Of a stretch of DNA of 35,251 nt, positions 19,810 through 29,828 are shown one piece after another; the stretch's first letter is position 1, and every line of letters starts with the position of its first letter. The stretch comes from Fragilaria crotonensis (Eukaryota; Bacillariophyta; Fragilariophyceae; Fragilariales; Fragilariaceae). The notes below the pieces were generated by a model. That model saw only the letters and a list, made by a program, of their open reading frames with translations, searched no databases and was not told the origin of the DNA. The stretch is taken from the NCBI GenBank assembly GCA_022925895.1, contig JAKSYS010000651.1, forward strand, positions 1 to 35,251, read 5' to 3'. The translations under genes and the position numbers were made by a program.

Positions 19810-20514
19810 ATGACCATTTCCATCAAGGACTTTGACAACCACGAAGTTTGCATCTGGCTCAATGCCATCGGACTTGGGTCCAAGATTGAACCCTTCCGCG
19901 AGAGTGCTGTCGACGGAGATCTTTTGTGTTCCCTCACTCTCGATGATCTAACTGGAGATTTGGGCCTTTCAGGCCTGCAGGTATGCCAAGAGAAGTCTCT
20001 GTGCCAGGCGGATGTCGGAAAAACCCACGTTGTTATGTTGCGTACACTTTCATTAACGCAATTTCTGTCTCGTCTGCAGGCCAAGAAAGTTCTCCGTGGC
20101 ATTGAAGCCGAAACTCACGCTGGCAGTAACCATGTTGATTCCAGTCAGGCAGAAGAGATCGCGCAACTTGAAGTGCAGAACGCACAACTTGAGAAGCAAA
20201 TTGCCGAATTGCGAGCCAGGATTGAACGCATGAATCAAGCACCAGCTCCTGCGGCGTATTCACCCCCACCTCCCCAGCAACACCATTCGCATTCACCTCC
20301 ACCTCAGCAACACCATCAACAACAGGAATACCATCAACGACGCGGACCTGGAGTCATCGGAGGAGCTGCACGTGGTGCTGCAGGTGGAGCGGTCAAGGGA
20401 GCCATTGCAGGGGCAATTCTTCCTGGAATGAGTGCAGCCGACGGAGCCGCGGCAGGCGCAGCCGTCGGTGCCACTACTGGAGGAGTGCGTGGCCTTCGTC
20501 GACGACTGGGTTAA
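19810..20514 (+). CDS. SAM domain / glycine-zipper protein, copy B
   Basis: Two exons: 19810..19980 and 20080..20514, product 201 aa. The 99-nt intron (GTATGC...CTGCAG) is a multiple of three and has no stop, so the unspliced frame is also open (234 aa), but splicing restores the canonical SAM ending GLSGLQAKKVLRGIE. Order: SAM (about residues 8-65), coiled coil (QLEVQNAQLEKQIAELRARI), Pro/His/Gln linker, glycine zipper nearly identical to copy A (GGAARGAAGGAVKGAIAGAI ... GLRRRLG). The last 150 nt differ from copy A at about 11 positions by eye, whereas the SAM exons differ much more. A shared hetero-oligomer with copy A is plausible (inference). Confidence 0.85.
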   Translation: MTISIKDFDNHEVCIWLNAIGLGSKIEPFRESAVDGDLLCSLTLDDLTGDLGLSGLQVCQEKSLCQADVGKTHVVMLRTLSLTQFLSRLQAKKVLRGIEAETHAGSNHVDSSQAEEIAQLEVQNAQLEKQIAELRARIERMNQAPAPAAYSPPPPQQHHSHSPPPQQHHQQQEYHQRRGPGVIGGAARGAAGGAVKGAIAGAILPGMSAADGAAAGAAVGATTGGVRGLRRRLG

Positions 20515-21545
20515 TGGCTAACAAAGTCACGTGCTGCAGATCGTTTGCCAGGAGCGAGAGGGACGTGAGAAGTTTCTGACATTTAAAGTAAGGATAACTT
20601 GACTATAGTGCTTCGGAGTGGAATTGTTAAGGTGACTGTAGTCGCACTCCAGCGCTGAAATCGTTACTCGCGCGTACGGCAGGAGCCCCCGCATCGAACA
20701 CTACCAACAAGTACAGAGCCTCACCCGCCTAAACCTCCTTTTGGCAACACTCTTTATAGGTGCAACCTGTCACCTGTAGAGCATTTGTATTTCGTGAAAA
20801 ACCGTCTTCAGGCTATACATGGGCTGTCGTACATGGTGTATGATACCATGACTACAGATATGGTCCCTGATGACGCCTGAGTACAACGCACAACACCTCG
20901 ACTGTTATCACTGGTACGAAGACATGCAAGATTTGCAAGGTGCAAGGTGCAACGTGCGAGTATGCATACTGATATTTGAGTGCGAGCTTGTAATCCAGTA
21001 CATCTACTACGTGCTACTACTTCGGACTTCTGACTTCGTCGTTCTGGCGTTTATTGCGTAAAACTCCTATCCCTTGTCATAGTTACAGGTAGATAAGCGC
21101 TCTATGTACGTTTGTAGTACATGATCTGACGTGGGAATGGCTGGCCGTCCCGGAGTATGCATGTGCTCCGTTGGTTTCGTACCTGGCGAATACATACATG
21201 AAATACATGAATATATGAATATACTACATAAATTCCGGTAGTAACATAAGGATGAAGCAGGTTTCACTTTTTCACACATATATATGCATACATAGGATGA
21301 AGGATGAATACCGTAGAATCGTGTCTCAGGACTCTGGATTCTGGATGTCTTGAGCATACATTGAAATACGGTGTACTGTAGTGTACTACGCGTAGCGCCA
21401 ATTTGCACAGAGAACTACAATTCAATGATTGTTGTACATAGATGCCTTATTGGTGTCAGGTGTTAGGCGCATTGTCAAAGAAGCGGAGAGCTACGAGAAG
21501 AGAACTGGATTCAGATCCCACAAACAGTTGCACAGACAGTTCAAG
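20515..21545. other. Intergenic, no gene seen
   Basis: About 1 kb between SAM copy B and the ATRX-like gene, with only short frames. A TTG-initiated extension (21429-21545) is in frame with the ATRX-like ORF but lacks an ATG and is taken as 5' UTR. Confidence 0.55.
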
Positions 21546-24500
21546 ATGGCGCCCAGTCCTTCCGGCGGCACGATAGATGGAAAACCGCCCGCCAATGGTG
21601 GTTCAAAGAAGGGCGCATTTGTTCCTCGCACTAATGGTCCTTCCAAACGACCAACTGTCATTGTCATTGACGATGACGAGGACGATGACGAACCCGATGT
21701 AAAACACTGGTTGTCAGATGACCGCGAGAAACTATGGCTCGGTAAGCGGATGGCTCGGAAATCGGCTTGCAATTCTCCGGGTCAATCTTTTGGCGCGGAA
21801 CACTACTTGAAGAGGGCTCGTTCTGGGGGCCGGACATCCAGAGACAATGATGGGGCTGGCAGAAACCAATCGCCATCCAACAAACTCAATTTCAAGACAA
21901 CTCGGAAAACAGAATACTCATCAAGTTTACCATTAGCATCCTCTGGAGAACAGAATTCCCCACGAGGGTATCAACCGTTTTCGTCAACTGGGAAACGGCG
22001 GCTACAGCCACAGTACTTGGGGACCACAGGAAAAATGACGATGAATAAGACGATAAAATCTGATGACAATTCGAACGTCTCCAACGACCAAACACGACGA
22101 GTCACATCTCCGTCTAAACGACAAAAAATTGGAAAGCCTCTCTCGCCAAACTGGGAATCATTTGAACGACCTTCCACACCCACTGTCTTTCAAGAGGATG
22201 AGGTTGTAACAACAGACTTTCTCCAGTCGCATTGCTGGGTTTGTAAAAAGAGAGTGAAGGACCTAGACGGCCACGCGGCCTTGTACGCTATGCACGTGCA
22301 TCCGACTCTCATGGTCCCTTGTTGTCTGGTGTGTTGCGACGAACTGGCGGCGATGGACGTCCCTGACGACCAAGACGATTTGGAATTTTGTTGTGCGTGC
22401 GGTGCTGGCGAAGAGGGGGAACCGTTGCTACTCTGTGACGCTTGTCCCAGTGGATTTTGTGAAACGTGCACTGCTCAAGCTTGGGGTGGAGGACTTGTTG
22501 GAGTCCAACATGTGCAGCGCTTGATGCGAGAAGACGCCCGGAGCTGGGCCTGCATTCAATGCAATCCTCCAAGTCCGTTAGCAGCATTACAGATACCGAG
22601 CGATATTTCTCCAGCTGCGACGTCCGAAAATGAGGGACGGCAGAGCGATGATGACTCCGAGGCGAAACGGATTGTGGCCGAACTGGATGTCATCGAAGAT
22701 GATTTGGAACACTGCGACCAGCTGTGGGACGACGATAATGTTCAACGACTTGAAGCGGAAATCCGCAAGGAATTCAGCAAAACTGTCAGGTCCACCTACG
22801 ATCTCGATCGACTCGTAGCCCAAGAGGTCGAATTATGGAAAACCGAGCATATGGAGCACAGCGTTCGAGTACAGGACAAGAAGGTTGACCTGTTGGAACG
22901 ATTGAATAGGCACGGCATTTCGGACGATCAATTCTACAAATATCGAGCAGAAAGGAAAACACCTAACCTTCCTACTCCTGACGACAGCAAATGGAGGCGA
23001 CGGGCCGACGCAGCAATCCAAAAGCGCATTGATGAGGAAAATGCACGTGTACTTCAGCAACAAAAATCGGAGGAGCAACGAAAGAAGAATCGTGAAGGTT
23101 TGTCGACGTCCCATGCCCTGACTTGCAGAATAACTGAAGACTCTTGCTCTAACCTTCCCTTCATCACCCCTTTCCCAGATGATTCTTGTGACTCGGATGC
23201 CGAGGAAAAACATGCTTTGTCGACGGTCGAGGATTTATGTACTAGTTCACAACCTGAAGATTGGGAGACAGAGGAGCTACTCGATAGTAGAAGGCAGTGG
23301 AAAGCTCCGGGCTCCGAATCAAGAGAATACATTGATAGGAAACTTAATCAATACATGGCTAGGGATGACCTGCAGCTCAAGAATGCCGGTTCGCAGGTGA
23401 TGAGGATAGACAAGCAGAGCGACGAAAACGCCATTGAAAACGAGTTCGCTCTAGCCTCGTTCAAGTCTAGTTGTGGCACTCGAATCCGCCGTGATACCAT
23501 CCAATCGATCCTGATGAGACAGAAGAATGGCGCAAGGCATTCGCCTCCTGGTCAAAGGAACAGCACAAGACGGAATGCCGACACCGCAGAGGGCGTCGGA
23601 CCCCCGACTTGGAGTAATCAGAGGGATGTTGGGGAAGTCCCTATCAAAATCGGAGATTTGCCATCGGCTGCTGGTATGATGCAGAAGAATCGCATTGGCT
23701 TTGCTGGCACAAACGCTCGAGAGGCTGATGACATGCGTATTACATTAGAACCCAGCCCGTGTCGTCACGGAGAGTTCTGGGATTCATGCGTGGAATTGTG
23801 CTCTGAAGACGAAGGTGTTGGGACTCGGTCCGTGCGATTAGCTCGGGAGTTGGCGTCCAAACTAAAGCCACACCAAGTCGATGGGATCAAATTCATGTGG
23901 CAAAACTCGTGCAAGGATCTTGCAACCGTAACTACTCGGGAAGAAGCCCTTGAAGAGCGAGATGTTGGGGGCTGCATCTTGGCTCACATGATGGGATTAG
24001 GTACGTGCCCTCGTCTCATAGTTCTGAATCGTTCAGCATGTATCTCACTTCTTCACTTGATCGACGAAGGAAAAACGCTGCAAGTCGTTGCTCTTGTGCA
24101 TACCTTACTTCACCACCCTTCTCTCCGCCACCCGTGGGACGAGGATTCGAAGCCATTTCTGCACAAAATCTTGCTGATTGTGCCCGTGAACACTATTGTT
24201 AATTGGGCTAATGAATTTGACAAGTGGACTGGAAAGCTCCAGCATTCTGTGCGATATTTCGACTATTCTTCTGTGCGCATGACCAGCCGTCCGAAAATTG
24301 TTCAAAATTGGTCGAAATTGGGAGGCGTTCTTTTGATTGGAGCAGAGGCTTTCACTAGGCTTGCAAAGAAAGAGACGGATGCCGCGGTAAGTTCCTATTG
24401 CTAGATTCGCAGGTATGCTGCCTCTGTACTAATCAATTTGCTTCACTAGTTATTATTTCGTGACCCTGGACCAGACGTGGTATTTATTGATGAAGCTCAC

Positions 24501-27189
24501 ACTCTATTGAAAACTCACACATCCGAGATCTCGAAAGTGCTCGGCCCCATCAAGACGAAACGAAGAATCGCATTAACTGGAACACCTTTCGTCAATAATC
24601 TGAAAGGTACGTTTGCGTGTCGCAATCTGTCAAGCTCTAGCATCATACCTTCCATCTTAAACTTCTCGATTTCATAGAATACTACAAATTATCGGATTGG
24701 TGTCGACCGGGATCACTTGGGAATTTTGCCGAGTTCGACAGGAAGTTCATCCAAAAAATTATGGCAGGTCTTGCGTCCGACTCAACCACACGACAGGTGG
24801 CGGAGCAGGTTCGCACGTCAAAGCTGCTTTTCAATACAATGGCCCCATTCATGCAAAGGCGTGGCGTGTCGTACCTCACGAGGGACCTCCCCCCATGCCA
24901 AACTGCAGTTTTGTACATTCGGCAGTCGAAGCTGCAGTCGAGATTGTACAGAAGCTTTGAAAGATACGCGAAGAGGCTACAGGGGGCTGATAAGCTCTCG
25001 TTTATAAGTCACTATCAAATGATCAGGCCGTTGCATAATCACCCCTATTGTCTAATGCAACAAGCGATGGGAATGGCTAGCAGTAATGTTGAGGACGATC
25101 AGACGGGTCGAGTTGCGGCCACCGCGAGAATCTCCGTCAGAGCGGAACCTGGTGCTCAGTTGCTGAATGATAAAGAAATGCAACAAGCGATGGGATTGGC
25201 TAGCAGTAATGTTGAGGACGATCAGACGGGTCGAGTTGCGGCCACCGCGAGAATCTCCTTCAGAGCGGAACCTGGTGCTCAGTTGCTGAATGAGAAAGAA
25301 ATTCCCTCCCCGATGGTGCCGGCACCTGAGGTTGGTCCTGTCGCCAAAGCTGTGGTTTCCGACAAGCTGTCTCTGTCTCGAGGCAGGAGGCAGATGGAGT
25401 ATCCTTGGATCGAATCGGCGCTTTCAGTGAAGGACAAATCGAAGATTAGGTCTGTGCGGCACGGACACAAGATCTTTTTGCTCCTGCAAATCCTGGCGAA
25501 TGCCATTGCTGTGGGAGACAAAGTTGTTGTGTTTTCTCAGTGCTTGAGAACATTGGACTTCATCGAAGAGGTGCTGGAGAGCACTGATTGGGATCGTTTT
25601 TGCAAAGGCCATGAACGTAGCCCAGGGCTTGGGAGCTGGAAGAAAGGAGTAGACTATCTCCGCATCGATGGCAGCGTAAATTCCTCGGAGCGTGGCGATC
25701 TTGTTTCGTCTTTTCACGAAGAGCTTGGAGGCATCAAGGCGTTCTTGTTGTCTATCGAAGCAGGAGGCATCGGGTAGGTTTCCGATTTTTTCTTTCTACA
25801 CGTTTTGGCGACATCATACTAACACCCCTTGGATCTGTGGTAGAATAAACTTGGTCGCGGCAAACAGAGTTGTCATTTTCGACAACCATTGGGTATGTGT
25901 TTTTTGTGTTGATGATGCTATTCTCCAAACACGACACTTACACATCTTTTCTAGAATCCGACGGTTTCAAGCCAAGCTTTTCACCGATGCTATCGCTATG
26001 GCCAAGAGAAGCCTGTCTTTGGGTATCGTTTCATAACACAGGGTTCGATGGAAGAGAAGATCTATAAGCGTTCAATGAATAAGTCAGGAGTAGCCGCGCG
26101 AGTTGTCGACCAGCAATTCCCTGAGCGAAGCTTCACCGATCGGGAAATTGCTGAAATTCAATCAATCGACACCTGGGTCCAATGCGATAGGTAAGCACGG
26201 CTGTTTTTTTGGAGCTTCGTCGTTCCACATCATTTACCAACACCCAAAACTCGTTCTAGCTGCCAAAAATGGCGAATTCTCTTCTTTAAATCCGAAGAGG
26301 ATCTTCCCGAAACTTGGTACTGTAATGACAACAACGACCCCATGAACAAGGACTGCGATGTTCAGGAGCGAAACGCCGAATGGTATGAAATGAATCGCAC
26401 ACGCATCTTGGATATGATTGAGAAGCAACTTGATGGAAGCCCTTCTCTCGCGGATGCAGTTGACCCAGGAAGTAGTGAACAGGCAAACGCAACGAAGAAG
26501 AGCCTTGTTATGAAAGATAGCATTTTGGTAGGCATGGGTCTCCTTGATTTATTTGATGAGTCAACGCCGGATCCAACCAAAATTACTAAGGGATCTTCAA
26601 CGTCCGTTATCAGTGATATCCAGTTCCAGGAAATGCTCCAGATGGAGTCTGGAGATTTGGCGATTGAGGCGTCACACACAGAGGCTGAAGCTGCTGCAAT
26701 AGCTGAGAAGGTGTGACCGTTACCGTCAACCAGGCTGAACTTCCTATTTCGTCCAACAACGCGATCACCTCCAAAGATGGAGAGTCACATCACGAAGCAC
26801 CTGCATCGAAGCAATCCTTGAGCTTAACGACTGCGAAATTAACGTCAAATACCAATGACAGCGACCCTCACGTAGTCGACGGAAGTGTGGTGAAGGTCGC
26901 ATGCGTTCCGGAGGTCCGGGATGCGCTGAAGCAACGTTCTGGAATGGGCGAAGCGAAGGTTGATGGCAAGCAACCATTTGTACGACTTGAGAAGGAGCCT
27001 GCAACGCTCTCCGAGAGTAATGTGAGCTCCGAGAGCAAACAATTACCCGACGAATCGAAATCGATCAGCGACACCTGCCGCAATGGCCCGACCCCTACTC
27101 GACGTGAGTCGTTATCAAGGAATTCTGGGATGAGAGTTGATGATGCCATCGAACTTATGGATTCAGACTGCGAAGGCATGGATGTGTAA
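21546..27189 (+). CDS. ATRX-like SNF2 chromatin remodeller with ADD and CW zinc fingers
   Basis: The start is ATG in CAAGATGGCG. Exons: 21546-24000, 24070-24386, 24450-24606, 24678-25773, 25844-25892, 25955-26190, 26260-26716, giving 1588 aa. All introns are 62-71 nt GT-AG. A Cys-rich ADD-type finger spans about residues 230-339 (CWVC to CIQC, with HPTLMVPCCLVC and LLLCDACPSGFC as in ATRX). The SNF2 motor has HQVDGIKFMW, GCILAHMMGLGKT (Walker A, about 820), DEAH (938-941), LTGTP, and Q-x3-R-x2-R-x-G-Q (about 1365-1375) followed by GSMEEKIYKR. After it lies a CW finger with Cys 1435, 1438, 1458 and 1469. The linker between helicase lobes holds a 41-residue tandem duplication. The frame closes at 26714-26716, but same-strand coding continues in another frame to 27187-27189 (acidic end AIELMDSDCEGMDV), so the true C-terminus is probably there, via a 1-nt break or unresolved intron. 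Confidence 0.9.
22233..22562 (+). other. ADD-type zinc finger segment of the ATRX-like gene
   Basis: It encodes residues about 230-339: a GATA-like CWVCKK start, HPTLMVPCCLVC, a PHD-like FCCACGAG / LLLCDACPSGFCETC core and the closing WACIQC. In animal ATRX this domain reads histone H3 carrying K9me3 and unmodified K4 (family knowledge). Confidence 0.8.
25055..25300 (+). repeat. 123-bp tandem duplication inside the ATRX-like gene
   Basis: Unit 1 is 25055-25177 and unit 2 is 25178-25300, each 123 bp (41 codons, starting MQQAMG and ending in AQLLN-x-KE). About three to five base differences were seen by eye, so the duplication is recent. Length divisible by three keeps the frame open. Confidence 0.95.
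26176..26375 (+). other. CW zinc finger segment of the ATRX-like gene
   Basis: The domain is split by the 26191-26259 intron. The spliced sequence gives WVQCDSCQKWR, LPETWYC and DC with spacing C-x2-C-x19-C-x10-C, plus the two tryptophans that form the methyl-lysine cage in zf-CW proteins. CW fingers typically bind H3K4 methylation (family knowledge). Confidence 0.88.
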
Positions 27190-27337
27190 TGTACGTAATA
27201 GGATTGTATTAGGTTGAATGATATTGGGGCATTAAAAATAGTAACGAAAGGAGTAGCAGGTATTCACGTCTTCCTAAATCCATTTGTTTATCTTAACAAC
27301 CCTGCAGGCAGCACACTCTCATATGTAATCATAACAG

Positions 27338-28684
27338 CTATTCATCGTCCTCCTCTCCATTTCCACCTTGCTCTTGGTGGGGATCAACTTCATGATCAGC
27401 CGCATTATCCCCGTACATCATTAGCATATCTCCCATCTCTTCGCCGCGACTCCCACCAATCGAAATTGTCATAGATCCGTCTGGATGTCGCCTCTGTTCC
27501 ACTTGCGCAGAGTGCTGAGGAAGGTGTAGCTGGCTTCGCTGTTCACGCGCCGGAGGCACGAAAGGGAGCGGTACGCCACCGCCAGAAGCTTGAAGCACCC
27601 CTCGGACTCGCGTACGGATAGTGCGATCCCGGCGGAGGGTACTGATGAGATGGGAGAGGCGACATCGGTATTTCGGGTCGGTTGTACTTGGGACGAACTG
27701 ACGCGTCTGAATCGTTCTGTCCCTTTCTGCCTGAAGCCTTAATCCGTTGTCTCCTCAGACGATCACCTTCATTCTTTCGCTGCTTCGCGGTTAAAGCTGT
27801 TTCCAGAAATTGACGTTCTATCTTCGTTCTTTTTCGCTCGGGCTTGTTTAGAATGCGATCGATCTCAGACTTCTTCTCAATCGCGCGTTCCCTAGATCGA
27901 TCATTTTTTCGCTGACGCCGTGATTCAAACTGGTCGAAGATAGCCTTTTCTTCATCCGTTTTCGCCGGTTCTTCCTTAACCTTGAGCTCAAGCATGCGCT
28001 CTCTTAACTTGGCGGCACGCGATCGCGATTGTGCATTTTTTCGCGCTCGTCGGTCAGGATTTCTTGTCGCGTAGGGACCTTGGACTTGACGTACATCTTC
28101 ATCCGCGCAGCGGATCCATAGGTCCCGATTTCCTCCAAATCGTTGTCTCCCTCGTCATCATCATCTCCATCGTTGTGCACATCATGATCTTGTGGGTAAC
28201 CTGCCGCCATTTGCTCTCCATAAGCATGCTGTGCTGCCGCCATCTGGTGATCGTATCCATAGGGTGGCATCGGTTGATAATGTGCAGGAGGTGCGTATGG
28301 GTTTGCGTAGGGAGGATACATATGACCATACGGAGGGGGCGGACCGTATCCTGGATGCCAGTGTGGTTGCTGATAGTGAGGAGGCATCGGCGGATATCCA
28401 GCGGCTGCCGCCGCCGCCGCAGCTTCAGGAGGAATGGGTGGCGGCGGCATCAACGCTCCATGAGGCGGTTGGCTGTAGGGGTCGTGGACAGGATAGCCAC
28501 CGGGTCCCGGAGGTGGTGGATAGCGCGGAGGTGCATGATGAGGATTGTGATCAGGTCCGTTGCTCGAGGCCGCTTCGTTCCCAGGAGCAGATGGCATGGA
28601 TCCATCAAGACGTTGAGGTGGATGGTCTTCTAAAGCAGGACGCTCCGAATGGCCACTCTTACCGGCAGACCATTCCTCGCTCAT
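27338..28684 (-). CDS. Proline-rich protein with repeated basic segments, two apparent frame breaks
   Basis: The start is ATG at 28684 (MSEEWSAGKSGH). Residues about 30-170 are Pro/Tyr/His/Ala-rich low complexity, followed by an acidic patch (GDDDDEGDNDLEE). The first frame stops at 28004-28006, but the next frame (from about 28040 down) continues with basic, helical sequence holding three degenerate segments: KNAQSRSRAAKLRERM, RKNDRSRERAIEKK and RKNEGDRLRRQRIK. A second change near 27598 leads to a C-terminus ending GNGEEDDE and a stop at 27338-27340. The breaks fall at A6 and G4 runs and need opposite 1-nt corrections; the total is then about 448 aa. The basic segments recall bZIP basic regions, but I see no leucine zipper. 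Nuclear nucleic-acid binding is a guess. It converges with the ATRX-like gene 148 bp away. Confidence 0.65.
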
Positions 28685-29491
28685 TATCTGTGGTCAAACT
28701 CCTTCACACTTGATCTAGCACACCAGATTCAGCATAACTTCAACTGAGTCCGATAATATTTGTTGGGTTTAGATGGTGATTGCGTGTGGTCGTCGCAGAG
28801 AGTTGATGGTTTCAAGTTTCAAGTTTCAATAGGAAGCAACAACAGATCAGCTGTTAACTAACGCAGCGATATTTAGTAGCACAGTTGGACTTCAGAGCGT
28901 GAGACAAGATGTCAGGGTTGTCGTAGCTTTATTTCTTTCGTTTCGCGTTTCCCCCTTCTTCAACAAAAGTGCTAAGCCTCACGATCGTCTCACCAATCCA
29001 ATCGGAGAGACTTCACGGACTAACTTGATGCTGGTTGCAGAGAACACTGCAACAACAACAAGGATGATTGTGTCAAAACGGAGCTGCCTGATCAGGCGGA
29101 AGTTTTGCTGCAGGGGATCGCCCTTTTCAAGTGGGCGCTATTGCCCCATCAAACGTTGGATTATTCAAACCACCCTATATGCACGGGGATAGTTTCAAAA
29201 TTCGATCCATACAAGTATCTATATTCGAATAATTTATCTTCGATCATTCAAAAAAGTTCAATGACGGAGGAAATAAGATTGAACCTATTCGTGCATGCCC
29301 AACGGACCCGCTCGCAGATGTATTTATCTATCAAATATAGAGAGTGACATCGCCTGGCCCCCTTTCCCCCCATCCTCTTTTGGTCGGGCAGGCTTTTTGG
29401 AGGGAAACTGACAGACAGACAAACTACGTGGGTAGTGCGCATCACCTCATGCTTCGTGCGTGGGTGGTGGCTGGTGGCTGGTGGCTTCTGA
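28685..29491. other. Intergenic, weak coding hint
   Basis: This contains the promoter of the - strand gene and a short tandem TTTCAAG near 28811-28830. A + strand frame from about 29042 to 29346 reads plausibly (about 100 codons), but no start or upstream exon could be supported, so no gene is called. Confidence 0.4.
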
Positions 29492-29499
29492 ATGAACAT
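29492..29499. repeat. Left target-site duplication of the hAT MITE
   Basis: ATGAACAT, identical to 29821-29828. Confidence 0.9.
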
Positions 29500-29820
29500 C
29501 AGAGACGGGAATTTCAAACCCAGCCCACCCAAACCCACGGCCCACCCAAACCCATTGGGTTAAGGGTGGGTGTTGGGTGAGCTCAGGATTTCATGGGTGG
29601 GTCTGGGTGGGCCGACAAATCCTAGCAAAAAATGACAGTAGGTGTTTGCTACCGGTAGTAGTAGAATCATCTACTCCAGTACTGCCTTCTGGGTTTGGGT
29701 GGGTTTGGTTAGGTCTTGGTAGATTGTATGGGTTATGGGTGGGTTTGGGCTGGCACTTCCATCAGCGTAGGTTTACGTGGGTACCCATGGGTTTGATATT
29801 TTCAGATATTCCCGTCTCTG
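29500..29820. mobile_element. hAT-type miniature inverted-repeat element (MITE), 321 bp
   Basis: Terminal inverted repeats CAGAGACGGGAAT at 29500-29512 and ATTCCCGTCTCTG at 29808-29820 are perfect over 13 bp, with further inverted similarity inside (CAAACCCA / TGGGTTTG). The element is flanked by a perfect 8-bp direct repeat, ATGAACAT, at 29492-29499 and 29821-29828. An 8-bp duplication and ends starting CAG-A/G-G are hallmarks of hAT transposons. It is too short for a transposase, so it must have been mobilised by an enzyme elsewhere. The interior is made of C3/G3 tracts (CCCACCCAAACCCA and its complement), so it can fold back on itself. Confidence 0.92.
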
Positions 29821-29828
29821 ATGAACAT
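29821..29828. repeat. Right target-site duplication of the hAT MITE
   Basis: ATGAACAT, identical to 29492-29499. Confidence 0.9.

Noticed and set aside
21429..21545. Upstream extension of the ATRX-like ORF
   Set aside because: It begins at a TTG; the first ATG (21546) has a strong context and starts natural sequence.
29042..29346. Possible + strand exon of about 100 codons
   Set aside because: No start, no supported splice partner and no domain; a frame of this length arises by chance.
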